Shown: positions 34,066 through 50,122 of the stretch, one piece after another
Layout of the letters: each line of letters opens with the position of its first letter
How positions within the stretch are numbered: position 1 is the stretch's first letter
Assembly: GCF_000801105.2 (NCBI RefSeq)
Contig: NC_079516.1
Coordinates: forward strand, 13,764,001-13,828,000
Direction: 5' to 3'
Source of the DNA: Raphanus sativus
Lineage: Eukaryota; Streptophyta; Magnoliopsida; Brassicales; Brassicaceae
DNA length: 64,000 nt
Notes under the pieces: model-generated
What the model saw: only the letters and a program-made list of their open reading frames with translations
Told to the model about the DNA's origin: nothing
Databases searched by the model: none
Translations under genes and position numbers: made by a program

Positions 34066-34747
34066 AATCACAGACTCAAGAAAAATCTGATAGATCGAGG
34101 CAGTTTATCTGCAACACAACATTATTGAAAATATAGTGATTGTTTTTTTTAGAAAGAAAATATAGCAATTGTTTTCTCTTACTTTTGGTCACTGTGAATC
34201 AAATAAATGGTCAAATAAAGGTTATGTTCGCTTAATCGAGGAAGTTAGCCCAATTTCAAGACAAAATCAGAGAACTGATTGCAAAAAAAAAAATACAAAC
34301 CTCTTGAGTACTTTAAGAAAACGTTCTCACTTGAATTGCTTTCTCATCCATTACAAACTCTCCAAAAGCCAGAAATAAAATCCGATGGAATCAACTTCCT
34401 CTGGTCTAGCTCGAACAATAGGGTCAGATTCGGAGTGAGGCACTGAACGGAGGGTCTCGCGAAGAAGACGTGCGCGTGGTCGCCGGAGATCTGAAGATCT
34501 GAAAAGGAGCCACAAAGGAAAGCACCAACAGAGTCAATTCTCTATCAATGTATAATACAACTTACAAATCTCATATGTATTGCTTCGACGGAGACAGAGC
34601 ACCACCACTATTTTATATTTCCGGCGAATGTTCATCGAGTTTTCTATTTTATGGTGTTTTTTGAGATGTTATTAATATATATTATTAGAGAAAAAGTTGA
34701 GAAAAAAAAGGAAGTCTTTGTTTTAATTAGTCCAAAATCCATGTCTT

Positions 34748-34898
34748 TGTTGTGAACTGTGTTTTATTATTGAATCAAAATGTTCCTTATATAGGAAATA
34801 CATGGCGACATGGGCCTAATACAATGAGCCATAAACGGGCCAAGATTACAAGTAAATATCTAATGGGCTGGACATCCATAAACATAATATTCATAACA
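34748..34898 (-). repeat. Copia LTR, middle copy
   Basis: Same LTR with two single-A deletions (151 bp). It is preceded by the same host flank and the same GTCTT as the outer left LTR, so it is part of the duplicated block and not a separate insertion. Confidence 0.85.
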
Positions 34899-37800
34899 CT
34901 CCCCCTTGGATGCCAGAACCATATAGAGCTTGTAGTGTGCTTAATGTTGCCTCATTAAAACCTTACTCGGAAAACCCAGTGGGACAAACCGAAGTGAAGG
35001 AAAAGAGTACAACACACACTACTCCCCCTGTTCTGGACCTCCTTCTTCAAGTCTGGCGCATGGACACTTGATGGTTTAGCTTCATGGGCGCCAAGTCTTG
35101 AACTGGTCCTTCTGTTGCCACGTCCCAAACGGATAGGTAGACTTCATAGATGTGTAGTTGGTGTAGACATGGTGAAGAAGTCGGCTAACATTTCTCATGA
35201 CTGAACTTGTAGTACTTTTGCTTCTTCATCATTCTCCAAATGTGTATAACCTGTTTGAGACCTTGTATAAACCTGTAACATTTATTAAAACCAAACAATC
35301 CCTTTTCTTTTGGGTTTGGTTAGTATAAATCAATCTCAAACTTTTAGTTCCTTAGAAGGTAACTTAGGATATATTAATCATGTCCCATTGTCTCATGTTC
35401 GGACATGCCAAATTTATCTAAGTAAAGTGCCAATAACACTTATGGCAGGGGACGTGTATGGCTTTAGTATCAATGTCTTCTGGTCTGAACATATCCATAA
35501 ATCTTATCCGACCTAGTATGGCTTGCCATATGAAGGCGCCAATCATATCAATACATTTCTTTTGGTCGGATGTGCATAAGTCTTAAAAGTACTTATGTAA
35601 AGTCTTTCCTGGACCAAGGACACATGCCTTGTCTATAGCCATACCACGATTTGAATATAGTGGTCACTGGAACCGGTTTAGTCGGAACATGATCGAGGGG
35701 ATCGAGCCGAAACGGGGCCGGAACAAGACCGAGATGATTACATGGTCCATCTTTCTTAGATAAATTTCGACCATGAATGCCTTAGTATATCCATGATCTA
35801 CTCGGATCATGCTATGTCCATTGTGTGTGTCCCGTTCATAGCTTTTGACCAAACTCTTCATGAACCTTCTTTATTATATGTCCATAACTTGTTCATGAAT
35901 GGCTATCATGCTATAATTTGATGTTCATCAAAACTAAGCCACTTTTGGATCAATATGCCGTTCCCCTTACTATGGACGTTTCAGGTCGGACAAGACCGAA
36001 GGGAACGGATCGGAACGGGCTGGACTAGAACCAAGATGATTAAGGTCGAACTAGGTTGGACGTGATCCTAGTTGATATGGGTCTTTGGTCGTGAATCTGA
36101 TGGATTCATCCTCTTATTCTCTTTTGACCATATCACATTCTATCTTGGTACTTTGGATCATAGATCTCAATACATATTCATGGCTATCATCTCCACTATA
36201 GATCATTGTATTCTTATCATAGCCTGTCCAAGAATCAATCGATCTAATCATCTTTTCTTTAAGTATGAACACAAGGAATTTCCTTCATAATATATGCATG
36301 GACTGTTCAGGGACGTTCTTATAGAACTCCGTTCACTAAGTATTACTTAGTCTTATCCTTTACATGCATTATATGCCTTATCTGCAACTGCCTTTCGTTT
36401 CAGTCCATGAATAGCTTAGGAACAAAACTATTCTATGAGAATTTCTTTTCTCATCTTTCTGATACTCTTATCATTTCTTTATCCAGTGATCAATCATGCT
36501 GCTTACTACATTTTTCTTTTCTTATATCCAGACCTTTATCACTTTCAGATTTGTAGTAGCATCCACCACATAGGAGTATATCTCCTTATAATCTGTTCCT
36601 TGGTCTTTGTGAGTATCCTTGTGTAATAAAGCCATTCCTTGAATGCTTTAAATAGGAATATGAACACCTTAGTCCATGTCTCACGATTTCTTTTCCTTTC
36701 CCACACAGGACCCATTTTTCACTGGTTTTATCTTATCAGATGGTGTTTCTATATATGGCCAATACACCCATCTCTTTTATAGATTCTTTGAATCTTTCTT
36801 AAACCCCCACAGTTTCTTTTAGTCTATGAATGCATTCTTGTATTCTCGTGGGTTCTGATCCTCGCTTATATCTTTTAAACTCAAGTGCTATTTTCTTATG
36901 CATCTTTATCTTTTGTGTATGTATGTGTCGACACTTCTTTTATAGTGTTCCATTGTGTTCCAGAGATGAACTAATCGATTAGAGATTTCATTCTTGCTAA
37001 GGACCTTTATTACCTTGCAGTTTGGCGTCCCAAACTACATGGTCTGGTATCTTAGATGTTCAGCTGCGCAGCCTTATCTAAATGTCTAGTCTGGTTTCTC
37101 TTATGACCTCAGATATGTCTTTTATTTGCACCTTTCTTTTTATTTCCGAGGTTCCTTATCTTATGGAACATATTGGTCTATCTTTAGACTCTATAGCAAC
37201 TTGATTATGTCTCTTCTAGGACATTAATTTCGTGGTGCTTAAGCTGGTATGACTTAGTCATTCTTTTTCTTTTCGGGTCTAATCTGTCTGGCATTCTTTT
37301 AGCTAGCTTTGTATGATCTTTCTTTGGACGTCTTAAATCATATTCTCTGGTCCGAGGATCTTGCCAAGACAAGGATGGTTAATACCATTCCATTTCTTTA
37401 TACTTGTACCAGCTTATTTCTTTCTCCCCCTGATGTTGGATAGTCGGATTTAATCATGCAATCCGTAAACCTGGCCTTAATCTGATCACCCATATTTGGC
37501 TCAAGGTTTCTTATAAAATCGTGGGAGAAAGCATTCTCATATCCAACATATATTCCCAATCTTATCTCATCTTTTTATGAGGTTCCATCCTAGACGGCAC
37601 ATATTATTGTGGTGGTCTATACATAATCTCTTAGGATGGTCTATGTCTGGATCATGACCCTTTATCATTCTTAGATGGGAATATCTATGCTCACTTTATA
37701 TGGCCTGATGCATATTTTTATTACATGTAAATCCATGTGTTCCCAAGCATTAGCTAGTGATCTTTGTATCACAAAGAATTCGGCCAAGTTCTACCATGGT

Positions 37801-38309
37801 CATAGACCATGTCACTCGGATTTTTAGTGTTGTTCATGGACCACAGGAGTGTCATTTCTCCCCCTCATGAACATGCTATAAATATTTTAGATGCTTGGAA
37901 CATTATAGCCTATTGAGTTTCCCTTGTGTACATGTTACACAACGTGAGATTCTATGGGATAACTCTTTTGTGCCTTTTTCGATATCAATCTTTGCATCAA
38001 TTTTAAAGACCTGGATGGCTAGTCCAGTCATGCCATAAAGTGTATAAAATTTTGTGGTCAACCTATCTGGTTACCTAGGCCTTTTGCCTTTATCATACTG
38101 ATCTTTTAGCATAGTTTAGATCAGTTGGGAGTACAGTCTCGACCATTTTTATGCCTTGGGCGATTTTTACTTTCTTTATAATCTTAAGGAATTTATATTT
38201 CTTTTGCCCATTGGTTCAATGCGGAAACCATTCATTTTTAAATCTTTATAACTCAATGGGTCTTTTATTAGGTGTATATAATGCCTTGGCCGAGTGACTA
38301 TACTCTTAT

Positions 38310-39362
38310 TTATAAACTCATATATACTCTTATCCATATCATAGAGTTTTGATGTCGAAATTTTTTCAAGGCATCTGAAGTCTCATAATCCATCTGATCA
38401 TTTTCTTTTTCATGAGTTTCATACTCTATTTGATCAGTATGGTCATGATCCATGTCATCTTCACCATCCCGGTAAGCCATGTTGGCTTCCGGATTTTTCT
38501 TCAAACTCTCTATGTAAAGCTCATACAAGTGCTTTGGAGTTTGGCAATTATTTGCCCAGTGATTACCCATACCACATTTGTGACACAAAAAAGATTTTAT
38601 TTAAGGTTTAAAAGACACACTTCGACCTCGACCTCGACCACGGCTAAAGCCGGGTGTGGTACTGCGGCCTCGTCCTCGCCCATGTGTCTTAAATGTGTCA
38701 CGACCTCGTCCATAACCTTTCTCACGGCTAGGGCCGGAATGGTTGTTGTGCTGGACGAGATTACTTTTTTTCTTAGGCTCCAAAATCAGCCTAGAAATGT
38801 CGGGTAATGATTTTGTACCGGGAGGTCTCATCTCACTGTTTTTCATTAATAACTCATTATTGGTCTCAGCCAATAGTAAACAGGAGATCAAATCAGTATA
38901 GGTGGTGAAACCTCTTTCTCTATACTGCTGTTGCAGTAACACATTAGAGAAAGTCTTGTTCAGTTACTTCTTCACCACATTGTTTCAACATTGAAACTAT
39001 CTTAAACAGAACCGAGTTGTATTCATCCACAGACTTATAGTATTGAAATCTCAGGTTCTTCCACTCAAATTTTATCCTTTGGTAATAGCACCATTTTATG
39101 GTGATCATATCTCCGCTGTAAGGCGGTCCAAAGTTCTAGTGGATTTTCTTTACTGGGGTACTGATTTCTTTAGACTCTCATTTAGATGGTGGCTAATAAC
39201 TAATATTGCCATGTATCAATTTTCTCGTTTGGCAATATCGCCTTCTGTGATTCATTCACCAAGTCCTTTTGACTTTAGGATAACCTCGGTATCCAGTGTC
39301 CATTTTAAATGATTATCTCTTTAGAGATTTAGGACAGCATAATCCAAGTTGATTTTCGACAT
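38310..39362 (-). pseudogene. Copia gag (UBN2-type) with zinc knuckle, broken
   Basis: Starts with ATG at 39360-39362 (MSKINLDYAVLNL, then a stop). It continues in pieces: CGEEVTEQDF near 38965, then LLQQQYRERGFTTYTDLISC, LLAETNNELLMKN and a Gly/Arg-rich stretch (38942-38601). After an in-frame TAA comes CHKCGMGNHWANNC, a C-x2-C-x4-H-x4-C RNA-binding knuckle (38588-38310). This is the nucleocapsid part of a Ty1/copia gag, disabled by at least two stops and one frameshift or deletion. The matching region in the other block copy is 32774-33406. Confidence 0.8.
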
Positions 39363-39494
39363 CTCATATTGTATATCACTCAATCTTTATAAGAAAATCA
39401 ATCATATAAATCGTGTGATCAAGCAAACAATCGAGTTAATGCTTTCCTAATAAACAAGTCACACGGCTTAGATATATGTCTAAAATATAAAGTT

Positions 39495-39670
39495 TATCCT
39501 TTCATAGAACGTTTCTGAAAATATAAATTTTCTGAAAATAGAAAGTTTCCTTTTATAGTAAGTTTCTAAAAATAGAAAGTTTCCTTTTATAGTAAGTTTC
39601 TAAAAATAGAAAGTTTCCTTTTCTAGAAATATTCTGAAAATATAAAGTTTTTTTTTTATAGTAAGTTTTT
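39495..39670. repeat. Short minisatellite, about 34-bp unit
   Basis: Repeats of a unit containing GAAAGTTTCCTTTTATAGTA and AGTTTCTAAAAATA, three good copies with degenerate ones either side. It lies in the 5' leader of the copia element, exactly where copy 1 runs into the N gap. Confidence 0.75.
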
Positions 39671-40014
39671 AGGGTTTATAAGAAATCGATCATAATTATG
39701 TTTTAGGAGATGATCAACTTCAAAGTTTAAAATCGATTTGATCATTCAGATCAATGATGTTTTCGAGATTCAGCAAGCCATTGAGGCTGTGATTTTAATT
39801 GATTAACAATCTCATATCGAACTTTAGGTTTAAGAGCTCCGATTTACTCATGGATGGGTTTGGACTTATTGATCTAGGTTGTTAGGGATTTTGCAAGATT
39901 TTAATTGTCATAACCTTTAACATCAAACCAAATTCGATTGTTTGTGTTCTCTTTTAGAGTTTCAGACAGTTTACCTTTGTTTAGAGAAGATCTGAAACCG
40001 GACCACCAAGAGAA

Positions 40015-40400
40015 AGAGAGATCGTAGATGGATTAGGGTTTTGACGGCGCAGCTTAAAACGGGAGGTGAGCGCGCGTCTGAAATCGGATTGATGTGACGT
40101 TTGCGGCACTGGATTCTTCTCGTCGAGATCTTCAAATTGATAGGTTGATCGTCATCTGAGTCCTTACGGTTAGAGAGATATGACAGTTTGAAGTTGCAGC
40201 CGAAATTAGGGTTTTAGGTCACTTGACGGCGCGTCTTAGAATAACGATTGAGAGCGCGTCCGACGTCAGATAGAGTCGAGACCGACGGCGTTGGATTCGT
40301 CTCGTCAAGAGCTTCAATTTGATATGTGGCTCGTCGTCTGGATCCTTACGGTTGAAGAGAACGAGCTGTTTGAAGTGGCGCCGTCAATTAGGGTTTTTGA
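40015..40400 (-). repeat. Diverged ~182-bp tandem duplication in the copia leader
   Basis: Two adjacent units share TTAGGGTTTT, TTGACGGCGC, GAGCGCGCGTC/GAGCGCGTC, GGATTCKTCTCGTC and CCTTACGGTT in the same order, about 182 bp apart (for example 40043 and 40225). The segment is GC-rich compared with its surroundings and lies between the primer site and gag. Confidence 0.65.
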
Positions 40401-40436
40401 GGTAGCTCGGGATTTCAGAGTTTCGTGCTGATAACG

Positions 40437-40589
40437 TGTTGTGAAACTGTGTTTTATTATTGAATCAAAATGTTCCTTATATAGGAAATACATGGCGACA
40501 TGGGCCTAAATACAATGAGCCATAAACGGACCAAGATTACAAGTAAATATCTAATGGGCTGGACATCCATAAACATAATATTCATAACA
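40437..40589 (-). repeat. Copia LTR (153 bp), right outer (5' LTR in element sense)
   Basis: Same sequence as 29205-29357, followed by GTCTT (40590-40594). Confidence 0.88.
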
Positions 40590-40594
40590 GTCTT

Positions 40595-42301
40595 TGATTA
40601 TTAGGAAGAGGGGCAGCATTGTAATCTTTATTTTCTATCCATGTGTAAAGAGTCAACAAAAGTGTCCATAGTAGTGAAGAGTGACTTGGAGTGATATTAC
40701 AAAGATCAAAAGTGACTCTATATGTAATATTTTCAAATACTAATAATAGTACAATTTATTGGAGTAAGAATTAATCTAATCAAATCGTATTTGTCAACTC
40801 CGCCAGAGTCGCTGTATCCGACGAGATGACACATCATTTTATCAATGATGCTTCAGAAAGTTGTCATCTGCATGTCACCTGGCATCTGAAATGCCGAACA
40901 TCTTTTCGAGAAAACTACTTTAGAAAAAAAAAAGCCTTGACGAAATCCAAGATTAATTGAGAAAACAATTATAAACCAACTAGATCGTACAAAGTTACAG
41001 CATCTTCGACAATAACACCAGCTTTGGTATAATTTCTAACAAAAAATTTGATGTAATTTTAATATCACATTTAATGTTTTGATGTCAAATTTTTTTGTCA
41101 TCTACAACAATAACACCAAATTCTAGATCAAAAATAATAATATATATTATTGACATTTTTTCTGACTAAAAGCTTTCAAATTAAACATAAACTAACTATT
41201 ACAAGATAAGACATAGATCTTATAGTTAAATAAAGTTTGCATGAAACAAATTTTATGAATGATTGAATCCCTTCCTAAAAGCAACAAAGGAAGAGACTAG
41301 AGTAATCAACAATACAAAGAAAAATAATAACTAGTTATAGGATCCACGACCACGACGGCAGCGTTTTTCTCTTCCTTGCACTGTCTTCCAATCTATGTTT
41401 TGGTATTTGGTTGGAGATTTTGTCTTTCTCCCACCTCTTGTCAAGTTGAACTAGCTAGAAGACTATGTCACAACTTCATCCACCTCTCCTAACAATGTGA
41501 AACGAGAAGGACTTCAAAAACACAAGTGTTAGATGTTGTGGTTAAGAGATCAACAACTAAAATTTCAAAAACACAAGTATTATTGACATTTTCAATTTGA
41601 ATAAATGTTTATATTTTTATAATTTTTGATTAATAAATAATTATTTTATGAAATTTAGATATTATTTTGTAAATTTTTGTAGTTTTATGTTTTATAAAAT
41701 TTATTTACATTTACATTTCTGGTTTAACAATATTATATTTTATGTATTTATTTATAAAAGATATTAATTATATTCAAAATTACAAACCATTAAATATCAA
41801 AAGCACATAACAAAATAATATATTTATTTTACTAAAATTTGTATTAGTTTGTAATACAAGTTTAACTATATTGTAAAATAAAATATAATTTGTTTTGATA
41901 AATCTAGTAGTATTACATAAAATTAATTATTATTACATAAAATTTAATTATTCACTACTAAATCTAACTTCAAGAGTTGACAAAAAAAATCTAACTTCAA
42001 GATAATTTTAAAATAATAATTGTTTACTACTGATTAAATATAATTTACAGAAAAGTTATAATGATTATAAAATAATAATGCAGTACATTTATGTTTAGTT
42101 ACAAATATGCAATAGGTAACAATAATAATAACTAAACTATATTTTTAAATGAAATAAAATAAATATAGATTTTAAAGATTTGGTGTGGTAAATAGTGTTA
42201 CACTAAATTTGAGATTTTATTGGTATTGTCGGAGATGGCCTTAAAAGTTTGAATATTTACAAATAGAATCACACCGTACCACAATGAATAATAATAGAAA
42301 T
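40595..42301. other. Intergenic, with a possible coding tail near 41331-41453
   Basis: Mostly AT-rich. On the minus strand at about 41453-41331, one frame reads FNLTRGGRKTKSPTKYQNID and WKTVQGREKRCRRGRGSYN before TAG. Its Lys/Arg/Gly richness resembles the C-terminus of a nucleic-acid-binding protein or a transposase remnant. No upstream exon was seen and no family is recognised. Confidence 0.35.
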
Positions 42302-42741
42302 ACTAGATTTTGATCCGCGCTTTAAAAAGCGCATGATTGTTCTTTATTTAATAAAAATATTAATCTGTTCATTAGTTTATAATAGAAATGAAAAATCTAT
42401 TTATTCAATCCATCTACTATATTTGATAAATATTTTGTGACCCGTAGCAATAGACGAAAGAAAATTTAGCATATAGTTGCATAATGTTAGTTGTTGTAAT
42501 AAATGTAGTCAAATAAAACTATTGTGTGATCGATAGTATTAAAATAGAAACATGAACAATTGATATAGGTGTGGTTCAACTATTTTAATACAATTATTAA
42601 AACCTTTTATTAGTCATATTAAAAAAATAGTATACAATGAAAAATACAAAAATGACTGAAAATGCAATATAAAATTACATTTTTATAAAATTATAAAATA
42701 TAAAATATATCCGCTATTTTAAGGGCAGATCAGAATCTAGT
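42302..42741. mobile_element. Helitron-like termini in inverted arrangement
   Basis: The left end, ACTAG on the plus strand, is followed inward by a perfect 7-bp-stem hairpin (GCGCTTT-AA-AAAGCGC, 42317-42332). Reversed, that is a Helitron 3' end (hairpin then CTAGT). The right end, GATCAGAATCTAGT (42728-42741), is its inverted counterpart (13 of 14 matching) with a weaker inner hairpin. Either two Helitron tails face each other or this is a 440-bp TIR element. No coding capacity. Confidence 0.45.
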
Positions 42742-43058
42742 ATAATATTAAGGTAAATGAAGTTATCCTATATAGTTTACCTACGTTAGTTGTTAGATTG
42801 CATTTTATATATAGGGTCAGATTGGATTGAATTATATATAACAACATATGATTCGCGGGATTGGAATATATGAGTCATGTGATATTTAGGTTAATATTAA
42901 TTGTTATAGTGGAGATAAAATCATAATTAATTGAGTTGTTCAATAAAGGAAAACCAAAATATTAATATCTTTAGGCATAAATATAGAAATTGCATCCATT
43001 GTAAATAATCTGAAAAACTAAGGGCAGAATCCTAGTAGGGATTCTGCTTTAATAATAT

Positions 43059-43090
43059 ACTAGATTTTGAGCCGCGTTTTGAAAGCGCGG
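43059..43090 (-). mobile_element. Helitron-like 3' end, minus orientation
   Basis: ACTAGATTTTGAGCCGCG with a CCGCG...CGCGG hairpin (43072-43090). Read on the minus strand this is a hairpin followed by CTAGT. The 5' end of the element was not located. Confidence 0.45.
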
Positions 43091-44185
43091 ATATTATTTT
43101 TTACTTTTATGAAATATATTATTTGTTTGTAATTATTGAATGTATTTATCTTAGTAAAGCTTTCTTTATAATAAATTCGACACATAGAGTATTTCTGGTA
43201 ACTATGTTTTTCTCTGACTTTGTTTTATTCCCTTTCCAATCAACATATTTATTTGGCTTGTTGTTAAAATAAATGATTTTGAAACGCAACTGTACAATAC
43301 TTTTACATTGATATTTTCTTTAAACAATGTGACATATTTATATATTAATTAAATATAGAAATACCTGAAAGGATTTAACATAACCCAAACAGATCCAAAA
43401 CGAATCCGAATGGATACCTGAACGCCCAGCCCTAGTCATAATTCGAACTGAAATTTAGAAATATATGAATGGGGCTGAAATCTTTGAATATATGCATATT
43501 TTAAATCAATTTTCGATATAAATCAACTTTAAACTATTATTTTGATTTGAAATATGTATATAAAATTTAAATTTTATTTTAAAATTATTTTAGACAAAAC
43601 AATGTTTTTAGGTAATTATATTAGTCCATTTTGTATATTTTAAAACTAATATACTTTTATCCATGTTTCAAAATTTTAATTTTTGCATTAGTTTTCTATG
43701 AATTATTATTAATTTTATGTTTTTTTCTTTTAAATTGAACTCTTGAAATTTTTATATTTGACTAAACTAAATAAGGTAATAATACTGTTTTTAAAAATTG
43801 TTTTATATAATATACTATTTATATTTCAGTTTTTATTTTTATTTTCACCATAAAAATTGTAAATAAAAAGAATTGTAAATATAGTGACAGAATTGTAAAT
43901 AAAAGAAATATAGAAAGAATGTTGTTTAATTTATTGTAAAAACAATGACTAAATATTTAAATAAAATGAAGTATTAAATATGTTATTCATGTCATGTTTC
44001 TAAACAATTCTCATTTGTTATTAATTTATTGAAAATACAATGGCTAAATGTGTAAATAAAAGAAATTACACATCTCTACTATCTATGTTTCCAAACATAT
44101 CTCATTTATTCTACTATCCATGTTTGCAAATATATCTCATTTATTCTACTATCTTTGTTTCCAAACAATCCAATTTTGTATTTCA

Positions 44186-44238
<53 letters not shown>

Positions 44239-45655
44239 TATATGTTTTTGTCTAACAGAATTATACTATAGTTACTATGAAGTTGTACTACATAAAGAAG
44301 ATGAACATTTGGATATCTGTTTATTTTATTTTTGGTAAAATCATTCGGATATCTATTTGAATTCAAATAGACATTCAAATTTTCATTTATCTGATATATG
44401 AGTTTAGATATTTGTTGTTCAGATTCGGTAATTCAGATTGAGTAGTTATTTAAAATTACTTTTAAAAATAAGATCGTGATGAACATAGTTCATGAATCAA
44501 AATAAAAGAAATTTAAATCTGATAATTAAGTGTGTACATTATAAGGTAAAACCAATATTATATCAAGCAAATAGCAACAAAATATATAGGTTGTGAACCA
44601 AAGAATGTAACATTAAATAGTCAAAGATGAAAAACAGTGCTCCACCAAAGTAAAATTGAAAAGTACAGAGAAATTAAAAACAAAACCATTAAGTCTACAG
44701 CGGAGAAGAAATTAGGTTTAGTATGAACTATGAAGAAAAAATGAACGAGTTTAAACTATTAGAAATTTATAGTTAGTATATATATTTTAGATATTTCAGA
44801 AATTCATTCAGATATCGGATATAATGAGACCGGTTCGAATTACTATCCAATTTCTTATAACTTAATATCCATTGTATATTTTATAGATCAGATTGGACTT
44901 GAATTTGGATTTTTCAAATTAAATTCGGATTTGGTTTCTGGTATCAGATAAATGCTGAAACTTAGTTTTACATTTTTCCATTCATACCCGAAATGTTAAA
45001 CATACAAAAAAAAGATTTATTTTTGAGTTCACCCTCTAGGGTGAACCTATAAATTCACCAATAAATATAATTTCGTTATTTCATAGTTAGTATCTTTTAA
45101 AAAGGAAATAAAACATTGTCAAATTATTTTATATTTTAAAATAAAAAGTAAAATAAATAAAAAATAATAGTAGTTGCAAATTTTATTTAGTATGTGAAAA
45201 ATTCAGATTGGGTGATATTTCCATACATTCTCCCATATAAGTTCTATTTTGGTACATAAAGATAAAAATCATATTAAAAATATATGATAAATATATATAT
45301 GATAACTAAAATAAACATTATTTTGAGAATAATAAATTTGAAGGATAAACTAGAAATTAAAAACTGAATTATTAGTGGAATAATGAATTTGGTTTGTTCG
45401 AAACATTTATAACAGATGTAATAAAAGGAAAAAAAAAACTTTAATTTTGTTTTCTTTTGGAAAATATAATATGTATTTTTTAAAAAATGTTCACTGCAAC
45501 TGACTAGTTTACTTTGAAACCTATTAAAATAATGCATTTGAAAACGATTTATTTCCATACACAAACATTCAACAAATTAACAGTCAGTTAATTATCCTTT
45601 TATTTTCTTAGGATATACCGACGGGTATATTAATACATAACAAAACAATAATTGT
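43091..45655. other. AT-rich intergenic sequence with TA microsatellite
   Basis: No gene was supported. A run of about 48 bp of TA occupies 44190-44237. Small frames overlapping it are low-complexity artefacts. Confidence 0.6.
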
Positions 45656-46000
45656 GGAAGCACCGTAGCCTAGTGGTTATGGTTTAAAGGCTTCTACACC
45701 CAGATCTGGGGTTCGAACTCCAGACTGTGCAGTTTCTTGCAGATAAATCCAGGTTTCAAGTCCCGGAGAAAGCGGTTTATTGAACAATTATGCAGATTAC
45801 GGAAGAAAGGTTTACAAGAGATCTACAACATAGTGCAAATTAATCTGGTCAGACGTGGATCTTCATAGGACGGCTCAGGAGATGCAGTTAAGCATAGATC
45901 TCATAAGGCAGGTAGTATTGTCGGTTGTCGAATCGTCTATGTAATCTTTCTCATATCATAATTGTAGTATTATAATGAATCAGCGTCAAAAAAAAAAAAA
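45656..46000 (+). mobile_element. tRNA-derived SINE
   Basis: A polymerase III A box TAGCCTAGTGG (45666-45676) and B box GGTTCGAACTC (45710-45720) are spaced as in a tRNA, with a tRNA-like head starting GGAAGCACCG. About 265 bp of tail follows, ending in a 13-base A run (45988-46000). It cannot be a working tRNA gene because the stems are not conserved. It lies about 230 bp beyond the SQE-B stop codon. No clear target duplication was found. Confidence 0.7.
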
Positions 46001-46234
46001 CAGTAATCAGACTTCAATACAATTATAACAAAATGCAAAATCGCTTTATTAATTATTATTACAATCATTTTATTTCCTTGGAATATAGCGAAGGATATTT
46101 TCCAGTTATTCGTTAATACTGATACATAATAGTAAGCACACTGCAATACAATTTTAACAAATGCACAATTGCGTAGATTCGCGCTAGCTCCTGATATATG
46201 TTATAGTATTATTCGCGTTTCAGAGCATCGATGT

Positions 46235-50022
<3,788 letters not shown>

Positions 50023-50088
50023 ATATATTAACTATGTATTTTTTGATATGGTTTATGAGATGAGAGAGCTCAGAACGACCGAGTGACA

Positions 50089-50096
50089 TATTTATA
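50089..50096 (-). promoter_or_regulatory. TATA box of SQE gene B
   Basis: TATAAATA on the minus strand, about 67 bp upstream of the ATG. The surrounding ATAAATAT..CACTC is also present upstream of pseudogene C (57837-57844), showing shared promoter ancestry. No equivalent is obvious upstream of gene A. Confidence 0.55.
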
Positions 50097-50122
50097 GTCT
50101 CCACGGACGTGTATCGCCACAT

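Larger units (their letters stand above)
34066..39501. repeat. Duplicated block, copy 2 (right of the assembly gap)
   Basis: Same content as 28520-33965. The first ~1.2 kb after the gap differs from copy 1 mainly by single-base deletions and insertions (for example GAACTG for GAAACTG at the LTR). The rest is almost identical. That pattern looks like low-quality contig-end sequence rather than biological divergence. Confidence 0.88.
34748..40589 (-). mobile_element. Ty1/copia element, full-length copy, decayed coding region
   Basis: 5842 bp between GTCTT duplications (34743-34747 and 40590-40594), with LTRs at 34748-34898 and 40437-40589. Minus orientation: the sequence next to the right LTR reads TTATCAGCACG, resembling a tRNA-iMet-type copia primer site, and a purine tract abuts the left LTR. 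Gag and pol remnants are on the minus strand but broken by stops and frameshifts. The near-identical LTRs beside a ruined coding region suggest a defective element copied in trans, or a defect present before insertion. Confidence 0.85.

Noticed and set aside
33883..34071. A frame spanning the N gap
   Set aside because: Most of it is unknown residues from the 100-N placeholder.
39507..39670. A CRISPR-like array
   Set aside because: The units are contiguous with no unique spacers, in plant DNA. It is a minisatellite.
44040..44338. Frames with long Ile/Tyr runs
   Set aside because: Direct translation of the TA microsatellite.
45660..45735. A tRNA gene
   Set aside because: A and B boxes are present, but the cloverleaf stems are not convincing and a long tail with an A run follows, as in a SINE.
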